In this document: positions 46,401-57,200 of the stretch, in pieces
Position numbering within the stretch: position 1 is the first letter of the stretch
Layout of the letters: every line of letters starts with the position of its first letter
Source: Styela clava
Taxonomy: Eukaryota > Chordata > Ascidiacea > Stolidobranchia > Styelidae
Direction: 5' to 3'
Assembly (NCBI RefSeq): GCF_964204865.1
Contig: NC_135250.1
Location: 29,627,395-29,691,394, forward strand
Length of the DNA stretch: 64,000 bases
Made by a program: the position numbers and the translations under genes
Notes under the pieces: generated by a model
Seen by the model: only the letters and a program-made list of their open reading frames with translations
Database searches by the model: none
Told to the model about the DNA's origin: nothing

Positions 46401-46876
46401 GATTTACTGTATTTTTTTTTTTTTTTTTCGGAAGCATGGACTTGGTGGTGGAGGAAGCCGTAACTGACCAGCGGTTACGTGAACCACCCAACGACGGCGA
46501 GGAGTCCAGCAATCCTCCCGCACATAACCATCCCTGCATGGGATTCGAACCCGCGAACCCATGCATAGTAATTAGAGGTGCGGTGGCGAGCGTTTTCCTA
46601 ACGCTTAGCCCGTTGAGCCACAGATTGGTATTCAGGTATTGTAGGCCTACCACTGCACCACTGAATTATTATTAAATTCCAAATACTACTGTTATATTTA
46701 CAAAACCCCATCACAACTTACTTAGCAAGCTTGAAGGCGAGCCCAGCATTCTGAAACGAAGCTGCTGCGCTGTCATAATCAGGTCTCCACTTGAAAAATC
46801 CCGTTTTTAAATGTTTTTCTGCTTCTTCCATATGCTGCAAACCTTCTTGGAGCTTTTTCGCCGCTCTATCAGTCAT
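37432..46876 (-). CDS. NAPG: Gamma-soluble NSF attachment protein (gamma-SNAP)
   Basis: Six exons join in frame: 46876..46722, 44775..44642, 44322..44186, 41962..41882, 39521..39381, 37875..37432 (stop TAA), 363 aa. SNAP proteins recruit the ATPase NSF to spent SNARE complexes, and gamma-SNAP is the TPR-like helical-repeat isoform. Diagnostic stretches: HLKTGFFKWRPDYDSAAASF near the start, LFHAAKAYE-like RFHAAKAYEEAG, MENGTPDTAVLCLERAGK, AAELVGKASRL, LTCGLVLVHLH, then FKFMDNVYAKLARSL and the terminal acidic DDDDLC. The C-terminal region between YAKL and the terminus is some 45 residues longer than in vertebrates and is Ser/Asn/Thr-rich. Intron 2 appears to use a GC donor (AAAG/GCACGG): only that junction keeps the frame and aligns without gaps. 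The GT donor three bases on breaks it. An acceptor-like TTTCCAG lies 25 nt before the ATG. Confidence 0.93.
38016..38766. mobile_element. hAT element (CAGGGATGGCGAAC ends), 751 bp
   Basis: CAGGGATGGCGAAC and GTTCGCCATCCCTG are perfect inverted ends. GTGACCCGC/GCGGGTCAC words lie next to them. There is no long frame, so it is non-autonomous. It is in the last intron of gamma-SNAP. Confidence 0.8.
38775..39033. mobile_element. hAT MITE (AAGTCTCACG family)
   Basis: CAATGGTTATCAAAC and TTTCAAAATCACTG ends. The flanks ATCTAGGG and ACCTAGGG form a 7/8 duplication. It lies 8 bp from the preceding hAT element and shares its interior with 10953-11289. Confidence 0.7.
39558..39830 (-). repeat. Hairpin-ended ~300-bp repeat family, copy 4 (variant)
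   Basis: Minus orientation. It carries the alternative internal block GAAACTGCGGTTTCGATTCA in place of GGGGATCCCC, as in copy 8. Confidence 0.75.
40748..40855. repeat. Short palindromic MITE (GAAGTATGCGCACCAAGATG)
   Basis: Left arm TCCTGAAGTATGCGCACCAA and right arm TTGGTGCGCATACTTCAGGA, with CCTAACCTGG between. The arms are nearly perfect. Confidence 0.7.
41169..41585. repeat. Composite hAT remnants
   Basis: Starts CAGAGGGTTCTCAACCTGGG and runs to AGAGAAGGTTGAGAAGG (about 41510), one decayed hAT. It is followed by the 3' end of the CAACTGGC family (GTGGTCTGCCAGTTGAGTAG then CCCTG, 41521-41585). Confidence 0.5.
41608..41760 (-). mobile_element. 3' end of a LINE with (GAATT)n tail
   Basis: On the minus strand it ends GGACCACAGCGGTCTGGAGT, then AATAAACGAATTGAATTGAA. 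The simple-repeat tail and 3' position are typical of truncated non-LTR elements. Confidence 0.45.
42429..42511. mobile_element. 83-bp palindromic MITE
   Basis: CAGCGTGTTCC...AAAATGGAACCCAT and ATGGGTCTCATTTT...GGGACACGCTG pair almost end to end, leaving about 30 bp as loop. It resembles mariner-type miniature elements. Confidence 0.7.
43127..43346 (+). mobile_element. MITE family B
   Basis: GGTTCCGCAGTATATGTACC with GGTTAGGGTTAGGCC at the left. GTAAAGTAGGCGAACAAAAT and ACACACTTTTGAAGAACC at the right. Confidence 0.65.
43508..43856. mobile_element. hAT-type element (CAGTGGTACCCAAAC)
   Basis: Ends CAGTGGTACCCAAACTTTTC and AGATTGGGAAACACTG. Internal AAGCGACCCAAA occurs near both ends. The flanking duplication is not convincing. 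Confidence 0.65.
44505..44610 (+). repeat. MITE family B, right half, abutting a gamma-SNAP exon
   Basis: GTGTGTATTAGCCAAGTG through ACACACTTCTGGAGCGCC. It ends about 32 bp from the GC donor of gamma-SNAP exon 2, so it forms the 5' part of intron 2. Confidence 0.6.
45400..45540 (-). mobile_element. 3' end of a LINE with (TATG)n tail
   Basis: TGTATGTATGTATGTTTATT then CGTCTCGTAAAAGC, and CCTAAAACACAGATGTGCGG. It is the reverse complement of the family at 12290-12445. Related sequence may extend to about 46000. Confidence 0.5.
46061..46275. repeat. Dispersed repeat shared with 48480-48670
   Basis: GGAGAGCGAGCAAAACCTTT, CAGCACACACCAA and GGCTTGGGCAAGAAATAAAC have counterparts in the same order at 48480-48670. 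Class unknown. Confidence 0.45.
46285..46622 (-). mobile_element. tRNA-derived SINE, most complete copy
   Basis: Read on the minus strand the head is GTGGCTCAACGGGCTAAGCG (A-box-like, about 46606-46620), and 60 bp on is GGGTTCGAATCCC (B box, 46540-46552). The body follows, and the 3' end is AAATCCTATCCTATCC, a short tandem tail. An internal Pol III promoter and such a tail are SINE hallmarks. It is in intron 1 of gamma-SNAP. Degenerate relatives occur at 25020, 34905 and 57790. Confidence 0.75.
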
Positions 46877-46901
46877 TATTTAGCTTTCTAGGAACCTAAT
46901 T

Positions 46902-48195
46902 CTGGAAAAATCTATCAAAATAATCTTCCTAAACTGCGCTATCGCACTACAGACAGACAACCAATTCTACATGAACAAAAATCGATTCCGTGTTTTGTCA
47001 ACAACTGGACATAATTTCCATGCAGATAAATTAGGTGCGCACTTTAATGTTATATTGTCAAGAAAAACCTCTGATTAAATTTACATTAATTTCATTTAGT
47101 GCACACTGATTTTAGGTGGGTGATATTGGAATTACTTAAAAAATTGCTAGACGTCGATCGACAATGTCTTGTTATTGGAAAATTAGTCGTTCTTGGAAAA
47201 CTATGAAATGAAATGGCGTATTGTGCTGACAAATAGTCATGTGATTTGTAAATATTGCAAAATTGTGTCGTATGAACATTTCACGTACAACTATCCTTAA
47301 AATCTGAATTTCCCCGAAAGCAAACAGTTCCCAACTTTCTGAACTCTAGTATATTTTCATTAAATGGGGAATTTGACGCCAAGGGTGTGGCTGTTCAACA
47401 CCGATTAATCTCAATTACCAATATTCATATTGCTTAGACGTGAGTCTATTCTGTAGTAACTTTCACTACATTATCCGAGGAGAAAGAAAATCCGATTTGC
47501 GGTTTAATAATATAACAAACCACGTCTTCTAATTTGTTTACTTGTCTAGTTAGAGTGGGAAAATACCTAAACATTTAATTGTTAAACATCGTTTGAGGCG
47601 GGTGATACTGGATCGCGTGGAAATACTTAACGTTTACATAATCCCTGAGTCGGCCGAAATGTTGTGGCATACAAATACGGGATTGTGGACATGGGAATGC
47701 GATTGCGAGCGTATTTATAAACTGGAGGCGGATGTGATAAATGTGCGCTTTGAAAGATATTCAATTTTAAAAAACATTCTAAATCTCGCACATATCAGTT
47801 CGCGCGGCTTATTTCACTGCCAAGGAAGAGATTGTTGATTTTTGCACTACTATACTTATTTTATTGTAAATTTTGATGCGGATCCTTGTAGTTCAGTTTA
47901 ATATTGTTTTAAAATAGCGATATTTTACAACATGAAAAAATATACTTGTCTTTGACTATGACTAGCGAGTTATTTACATAAAAAATATTTTGAAAATGGT
48001 TGGTGTCGCTGTTGTCGTCATCACTTGCAGGTGCATAGAGCAACAATGGCCGCGGAACTCGCTTTTCTGTCGAAGGGGTTTTCGGAGGCGTATACGTTCA
48101 TTCGTCGCTTCTTTTGCGTTCTTTTCGCTTGCTTATATTGACATTACTTATTTGAGTTTTTATATCATGGTAGTAACTCATTGCTTTTATTTCAG
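46902..48195. promoter_or_regulatory. Shared upstream region of divergent gamma-SNAP and DBHS genes
   Basis: The two ATGs point away from each other, 1.33 kb apart. No repeat family seen elsewhere in the window occurs between 46902 and about 47980. The segment 47990-48195 is less AT-rich at first, then pyrimidine-rich, and ends in the acceptor TTTTATTTCAG 12 nt before the DBHS ATG. Promoters for both genes presumably lie here. No TATA box or CpG island is evident by eye. Confidence 0.45.
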
Positions 48196-48207
48196 ATTAT
48201 TTACTCA

Positions 48208-51200
48208 ATGTATAATAGATCACCTAAAAATATGGCAGGGAACAAGCGCGGAGGCGGAAGATTTTATAATAATCACAATCGAAATCACAACCAAGGAAAC
48301 AACAGAGTAAAAATGGAGTCGTCTCCACAGAAACATTCAACACCGCCGCCACCTAAAGATATTGTTTCTAAGAAAGAATCAAATACTGTTCACGTTACAA
48401 ATGATCATCCACAAGAAGAAGAATCCAGTAAGATTTTTTAGTTTTTTTTTAAACTTTGAATAACGTTAGATAGTTTGTTGAAAACTCCTTTATACACTCA
48501 AATAAAAATGAAGAATTGTGGAGAGCGAGCTAAGTCTTTGAAAAAGTTTAAACCCATAAAAAATATCACCAGCACACAAATTAAAACAATAAAACACACA
48601 AATCCAGTTAAACGACTGAACGAGGCTTGGGCCAGAAATAAACAAAAACAAAAATGCGCCAAATCTGTACAATATTGTGCTTTTGCACTGACTGACTGAC
48701 TGATATGAAGGACATTCAAGCTAATAATCACCAATTCAATTTGATACGGTAGGCTATGTCCTAATTTAATGTTTTTCTCACTTAAAAACTCTGTAATTGT
48801 TTCAGCTTCCATTTCACAGTGTCAGGGAATCTTCAATAACCAAGTGCTAAAATTGTAGAATATGGAATGGCACATATTCATCTTCTGTAAAAACTATATT
48901 GAAATAAAAATCCGTTTTTTTTTGTTCATTTCCATATGCTTGAAAAATATTCTATTTGTGAATAGAATAAATGTTATTCCTAGCCTAACTCCTCATTCAA
49001 TGTTTCCTATTTTTCAAAAAAAATTGCCCTAATCGGTGCCATATACTCATATAAGCACAAAGGAAACTCATCTCTTAGCAGAGTTACAAGCGACCACTAA
49101 AATACATCATTTGTATTAATATTCCTCGCATCTGAATATTGTTAGCATCTTGAAGCCGCAAATAATTTTGTTACAAAAATCTTCATTTCTTTAGCTCAAA
49201 GACCCGCGGAAAAGAAGTTCACACAAAGAAGTCGACTTTTTGTTGGAAATCTTCCTCTCGATATGTCAGAGCAACAATTTAAAGATTTGTTTTCAAAATA
49301 TGGAGAAATTTCAGAAACTTTCATCAATGCAGGAAAAGGCTTCGGTTTTGTTAGATTGGTGAGATATTTGGGCCTGAAAATGCAAAGAAATTGAAATATT
49401 TGTGCTGAAAAACTGGTGAAAAAAAATGGACACTACAGTAATATTAACCCTAATTTCATTCACCCAAGGCTTGACTAATTACGCTTTATTGATTTCAGTC
49501 AGCAGACACAATTATTCTACATTATCTTCCTGAAAAAAGAATTTAGCTTTTCGAAATTTTTTACCATATTTTTACGCTGTTATACACATAGTGAAAAAGG
49601 TAACTTTACAATTTTTTAAAATTGAATTTGATGTGAATTTTTCAATTTGTTCATTTTACAGGACACCAGAGCCAATGCAGAGAAAGCAAAATGGGAATTG
49701 GACGGAAAACAAATCAAAAACAGACAAGTGCGAGTCAGATTTGCTTCCCACGGTGCTGCATTGAGTTTAAAACATTTATCTCCTTGTGTAAGTGTTTTAC
49801 TTTTAATAGAAACACAAATTTCCAGTTTTTTGTAGACTAGATATTTATGCTGTGGCTGTGGGTATATTTGATATATCTAACTGTTGACCGAACTGAGTTT
49901 TTGTATTTATAAACTTTAGAAACCTAATTCAAAACGAGAATATCGGTCAGAGACCGAAGACTTATCGATCGAAAGTTAGGGGATCCCCCAAAACACCGAT
50001 CTTACTCCATAGTGACACCCTGTGTCACATCACTAATTAATTAATAACTCGCTAATTATACAACATAATTCGCCCAAAATCAATTAAAATCGATAAGTAT
50101 ATCATAACCGTTATCATATCATAATATTAATAGAATTTTCGCCACATCACAAGACTATTCAATTTATGATTTTGATTTTCAGTCGCCTCTGAAATTGTTT
50201 AAAACCAAAATAAAAATATACAAAGATATGTGGATTTCTAATCTAACGACGTGAATTTCTAGTCTAACGACATATATCAGTAACCCTATCTACGCTCACC
50301 TGTATGGACCTATAAATCCATATATGTAAAACAACTAAAAATCATTGGGTGCTCCCGAAGTATGCGAACCAAGATGGCAGACATCGGAACGTAACATGGA
50401 TAACAGGTTAAAGTTAGGCGATAATTTTTTTCCAATTTTTCTTATTTTAGTCCTATTATCAGTTCGAAGACTAGCCATGAGCCTCTCGTAGTATTTATAC
50501 CTAAAATTATGGCCTAACCCTAACCTAGTACACATATTACATTCCGATGTCCGCCATCTTGGTTCGCATACTTCGGGAGCCCCAATCATTGTGAATGGAT
50601 TAGTCTGATTACGGCACCACACACTTGTAACCATTGTGCCATTGAGATTACTTAGTACTTATTATTTGGTTACATATTTGTGTGTCGTGATGGTTCATCA
50701 CAGTTTATGGCAGGCTCATAGAAGGACCTGTATAGGTGTATCTGCTTCGAAGGCAAAAACTTTTCAATCATAATCCAAATCACCCTGGGGTTGGAAAAGT
50801 CTTTGGAGCGAAAAGTCTGTAGCCTATACCGAGCTAATTTAGACGACTGAGAGCCCATTGCCTGTTCTTAACTGTGAGGCTTTTTACATCTATCTTCTGC
50901 TTGTAGAAATGTGTTTGAGCTTTGTTCAGAGAGTAATTTGACAGCTCTTACTATTTTGCTTTTCAGGTCTCTAATGAACTGCTCGAAACTGCTTTTACCC
51001 AGTTTGGACCGGTTGAGCGAGCTGTTGTCATCGTTGATGATCGAGGCCGAGCGACTGGGAGAGGAATTGTGGAGTTTGCAAGAAAATCATCAGCAACGAA
51101 AGCCCTTCAGCAGATTTCTGTAAGATTTGTGAATATTGAAGTCTTTAAAATTAGAATGTATCACTTTTTATGCTGTTCATTCACACTTTCAACCTCAAAC

Positions 51201-54200
51201 AAGGCAATGTTCAGTATATTTCTGTCAGATTTGAAAATATCAGATACTAAAGAATACATGCTAAAAGTCTAAGACGAAAGAGATGAAGCCAGACATGTTT
51301 ATTTGTCGAATCAATGCAATTACCGTACTTCGTAAGAATCAATTATTTAAGCAATTCGATTATTTTCGGTCCGACTGGAATTTACACAGTGCAACCATGA
51401 CGTAAGTCGCAACGCCACTAGGTGTCGCCCTGCTGAAACACGATGATTGCTCGTGATTAAAAGGGAAACGCCATCGATTAAATCCCAGTCTTTCGCTTAC
51501 CTTGTCCTTGTTCATTAACGGCGCTTCGCTATGTCTTGCACCTTGTGGGTAGCACAACGCCATCGATTATTACCTAACTAACAGCAAAAAGGTATGATTG
51601 AAGCCGGGCGGTGTTAAATTACGTCGAGGTGATAAAGCACTGGAAAAAAGTAGTTTTCACCTGATTGTTATGACCGTAGAACGACGTTTTTTGAACGTAG
51701 AACAATAATAATAAAAAAATGAATTTCAAACGGGGGGGTCACGACCCGTGTAACCCCCCGCTAGTTGCGCCACTGAGAATGGGGCCCATGGGGGTCGTCA
51801 AGAATAAGTTTCACAAACAGGGGCCAACAGGGGGGGTTTCACAACGCAGGCCAAAAAGTGTGGGAATCCCTGCCCTAATAAAGTATAGAAAGTTTGATAA
51901 TAGTGACAAATCTAATAGGTATTTGATTATACTTAATGGGCAATATACATACAATGATAGAATCTGAAATTTGAGTGGAAACATGCTTGAACCCCTGAAC
52001 CATAGTAGCAGAATCCTAGGTTTGAATACCACTCTTTGAGCCAACAAATTTGATTGATTGTTTACTAATGTTATGCTTAACTGTATATCCAGCTTAGTTG
52101 CTAACTTGGAGAATGAGTTTCGTTTTTCTGATTACATATTTCAGCATGGATGCTATATAGTAACAAAAAAAATATATGAATATTGACTTAAATATGAAAG
52201 TCTTACCTTGATTAGTATTGGGTTATGCCATTTTCTCCTATCCTGTCTCAAACATGTTTGTGTTATTTTCTGTTTAACTTTTTGGAGCATTTGGTTGTAT
52301 TAAGATCTTTTCCAACAGTTACACTTACGTTGGGTTAAATGTGTTTCATTTATAAACATTGGATTTATACAAAGACACTCAAGTTGGTAATTTGTAAAAA
52401 TCTGCTCATCAGACTTCCCAACAATTAGTGTTTCATAAATCATTAGTGCCCTAGAATTAGTGTGTACTGCATATAAAATCTTTCCTGTTACACAGGTTAT
52501 CCAAATGTTGTTTAGGCTACCCCTCTATTTGTGACCAAACAAGTATATTATTTAAATGTTGAAATATCTATATTTTAGGAAGGATGCTTTTTGCTTACCT
52601 CCTCGCCTCAAGCCGTCGTTGCTAAACCACTCGAACAAGAAGACACTGAGGATGGTTTGAGTGAGAAAAATGTCAACAAAAATCAACAATATTTCCAGTA
52701 AGTTTTACCAGAAAGATATGTATATCGGTACTCCCGTAGTTTGTGTACCAGGTTAGGGTTAGGGCATAATTTTATTCCAATTTTTTTTATTTTAGTTCTA
52801 TCATGAGTTCGGAGACTGTTTGTGTTAGTCAAGTGAATACATCCCCTGCCCATCGGTCCGTTTCAAACTTGACATAAATTAGGCGAACAAAATTAGTTAC
52901 CTCCATATTGGTACACACACTTCTAGAGCGCCTTTATAACTGCTTTGCAAAAAAGCTTAGTGCAAATTGCCACCAGGGATGGAGAAACCGAATATTTTAC
53001 TTATTTACAATATTTTAGTTTATGTGAAAAATTACAAAAAACACTTTATCTTTCTTCATGTTGATCACATCTGAAACGATATAAATATGAAAGTCATTGA
53101 TTTCTCTGTGTTGTTTGTTATCAGTTGAGATATCTTATCAAAAATTTGAAATTTTTAAATAAAAGTATAATATTTTATATCACTATAGGATTTCACCCCT
53201 TTTAGGATGTGTTCCCTTTTTTCGGGGTATAGACATAAAAAAAATCATCCTTCAATGACTATGAATGGCAGTTCTTGCTTATTCGATAAACTCTCCAATT
53301 AGGGACTGTGACGCATTTCAGTGATTTTATTCCCCCATTCGGGTTGCAGTTCATAAAACGCTCATCTGATAAACTCTCCATTTAGGGACTGTGACTCATT
53401 TCAGTGTTTCATCCCTCGTTTTGGGTTCAATTCATAAAACGCTCATCTGATAAACTCTCCAATTAGGGACTTAGCCCCCATTCGGGTCGCAGTTCATAAA
53501 ACTTTTTATATTATTCAGAGAAAGAGAGGCACCTCCACGATTTGCGCAGCCCGGAACATTTGAATACGAGTTTGCTTTGCGATGGAAAGCTCTCGATGAA
53601 ATGGAGCGACAACAACAAGAACAACTTGATAAATCTATCTCGTCAGCTCGAGAGAAATTAGAAGGAGAAATGGAAAATGCGATACATGAGCATAAAACTA
53701 TGATGATGAAACAAGGTAGAGTTGACCTTTTTTATGAGTTTTTCTCAGAAAAAGGTTTTGAATAAGAAATACATGGCGTTAGAGTGCTATTGATAGAATG
53801 GTCATGTCTATGCCTGCCATAGCATTGTTGCGTTATACGCATACGAATCCAATAGCATATAGGAAGGATATGGAGTTAGTCTCAACAAAATTAGCGAACC
53901 AAATCGGAGTTACAGAATTTTATTGTTAACTTTTCCTCCAGATTTAATCCGAAGGCAGGAAGAATTGAACAGACTCGAAGAACAAAGACAGAGAGAGATA
54001 GAAAGAAGAAAACAACTTGAATTTGCGTGAGTTCTTATTTTGAAAATATATTATTGGTTGGATGGCAACACTGTACTGAAATTAATATTCTACAACAGGG
54101 AACCAGGGGCCAAAAATGTCGCCCAGCTAGACTCGCGGGCCATGTAAGTGTGACGTAATAATTTTACGAGCAGAAAAAATGTATGAACAGAATGTGTAAC

Positions 54201-57200
54201 AGAATTGCAAGGATGCGTAAGCTATGAACAAAAAGAACGGGCCAAATCGAATCAATCAATGGGCCGGATTTGGTCGGGGGCCGTAGTGTTTGCCCTTGTC
54301 AGTCCTACAATATCAATAACTTAAAATGTGTAGAATAAATGAATTTCCTTATAGTGTTTTTTATGAATTCCTGACGGAAAAAAATGTAAACGCATTTAAC
54401 TTTTCTATTTAATGTATGTTTTTTCAAATTTAGTCGAGAAGATGCTCACAAAAAAGAATTGGAAGATCTTGCCAAAAGACAGGAAATCTTAAGAGCTAAA
54501 GTGGAAGGGGTGAGTCAAGTGTGCTTGTTGCAGGGATAATTTTTTTTACAGACCTTAGTGTCGTAGTCTTAGAAAATTTCAAATATTATTTTGAAAATTC
54601 GGAATCAAATAAATTTTAACATACATCCTGTTATACAACAACAGTAATCTAAAAAAACATGTAATATATTTATCAATGCAGATAAATTTTGCTTTAACTA
54701 ATATACTTTTTTTCACAATGTCAGTTTTTACTTATCGATCTTGAGATCGGTAAGTATGTTGATAGGTAGGTATTTGTTTGTCTGTGTTAGATGCACACGA
54801 TATCTCACGGAAGCGAGGTTGGATCTGCTCCAAATTTTGCATGTACATTCATCATAGCTCAGATCAGAAGCCTATTGAATTTGGATGGATTATGTCTTAT
54901 AATTAGCGAGTTATTAATTAATTAGTGATGGGACACACGGTGTCACTATGGAGTAAGACCACTGTTTTGGGGGATCCCCTAACCTTCGATCGATAAGTCT
55001 TCGGTTTCTAATCGATATGCTAAAGATGACAGATTTTCAAACCTAAGAATTAACTATATTGGGTGCTCCCGAAGTATGCGAACCGAGATGACGGACATCG
55101 GAACGTAACATGGGTAACAGGTTAGGTTTAGGCGATAATTGTTTTCCAATTTTCCTTATTTTAGTCCTATTATCAGTTCGAAGACTAGCCAAGAGCCTCC
55201 CGTAGTATTTATACCTAAAATTATGGCCTAACCCTAACTTAGTACACATATTACATTCCGATGTCCGCCATCTTGGTTCGCATACTTCGGGAGCCCCCTA
55301 TATTGAATATACCCTATATTTGATGTATCCAATATTCGATCAGTTTTGCACATCCTTGTCTATCGTTTATATTGGAATAATCTTGGTTTTTGTTAACCCT
55401 GTCCAGTGTCCTTATTTGATAGAGCTATCCAATCTTGCAAGTTTCAAAGAACATCAGTGACTGTTTTATCAAAGCCTTATTCTGACTGAAGGCATGAAAT
55501 TACCTCTCATAAAATGAGTTGCAATACGCAGCTAACTGACTTTGTTTTTTTTTCTCAGAACTTCTCCTCAATGCAAGGCCCTCCTCCACAAGATATGGGA
55601 CCAAATAGGAACCAACCCCCGCCAAGACATCCTGGTGGTAAGTTGAATTAAATTTATGCGGCACTTTTGCTCCAGAATCTTATTACTTATCGATTTTAAT
55701 ATGTTGTATGTATGTTGATAGGTATTTGTCTGTTTGTCTGTTAGATGCCTGCGATATCTCACGAAAGCGAGATTGAATCTGCTCCAGATTTTGCATGTGC
55801 ATTCATCTTATCTCGGACCAGAAGCCTATTGATTTTGTGCGAATTATGTCGTATAATTAGCGAGTTATTAATTAATTAGTGATGGGACACAAGGTGTCAC
55901 TATGGAGTAAGAGCGCTGTATTGGGGGATCCCCTAACTTTCGATCGATAATTCTTCGGTCTCTGACCGATATTCTCGTTGAAACCTTGATAGCGCAGTTT
56001 TGGCGCTCCAGATGTGTACCAATATGGAGATAAATAATTCTGTTCAACTACATTACATCGAGTTGTGTAAAGGGACTGAAACCTATGGGCAGGGGGATAT
56101 TCACTTTGCTAATACAGACAGTCCCCGAACTCGCCACTCGTTTCATTGCTTCAAATCTATCATCATTTGGCCCGATACTTGTATTACTGTTGATTGCCTA
56201 TTGATTTTGGATGAATTATGTCGTATAATTAGCGAGTTATTAATTAATTAGTGATGGGACACGCGGTATCACTATAGAGTCATGAATCGAAACCGCAGTT
56301 TCTATCGATAAGTCTTTGGTCTTCGACCGATAATCTCTTTCCTGCTTTTATTGATTTCATTTCACAGGGTGTTTTCACCCTGTTTAGTATGTATAGTTTG
56401 AATTGAATGAGATTTGGAATCTACCAAACAAAATAACACCATGAATACTATTGTAATGACAAAAAGGTGGGCCATGAGTGCTTGAAGCCTTCGTAAGGGC
56501 AAGAAGCCATAAAAGATTTGTAATCCTAAGTGATTCAAGAGTCTTGCTGCACACTAACAAAGATATATTTCTGTGATGTTTCGTCTGACCAAGGTCAGAC
56601 TTCTTCAGACGAAACGTTACAGAAATATATTTGTGTTAGTGTGAAACAAGACTTTTGGATCACTTGGATAGTTGTCTTCACTCTTGCTACAGCATCCTTG
56701 CATTATATGCATATGGATTCGCCGGCACAAAAGCATAGAGGAAGTATAAGTAGTAAGTCTCGCAGAAACCAAATCATTAGCAAAAGATTTGGAACCTCTG
56801 AAATAGAGAGTACAGTTTTTGTTTTTGGCAATTTCACAACCAACCCATACTTTTCTTCCGATATAAACCTTTTTATAAAAATAAAATTTATGTTTTTGTT
56901 CACTTTAAGATTTCGGTGGGCCGACCAATCAAATGATCCAAGACGCAATTGCTCTAGAAATGTTAGCTGGTGGCCAAGGGGGGGGATTAGGACCTGCACC
57001 GGTAAGTCTGGTTTGGTTTTAACGGTTTATCGGTCGACAAGATTAATCTATGGTTTGATTTTACGGTTTCATCGGTCCAGCAAGAATGACTAAGTCTTGG
57101 TTGGTTTTAATGGTTTCATCAGTTAAACTGTTAGAGGGCATTAAGCGAATGTCTGAAACAATAACAGTAGAGTAAAGGATAAGTAAAAGTTAGTTGGGAA

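Noticed and set aside
46555..46622. Possible tRNA gene
   Set aside because: A- and B-box-like motifs are present, but the cloverleaf cannot be completed and the sequence continues into a SINE body.
47593..47838. 81-codon plus-strand frame upstream of the DBHS gene
   Set aside because: No splice signals, no family resemblance, and it lies in the presumed promoter region.
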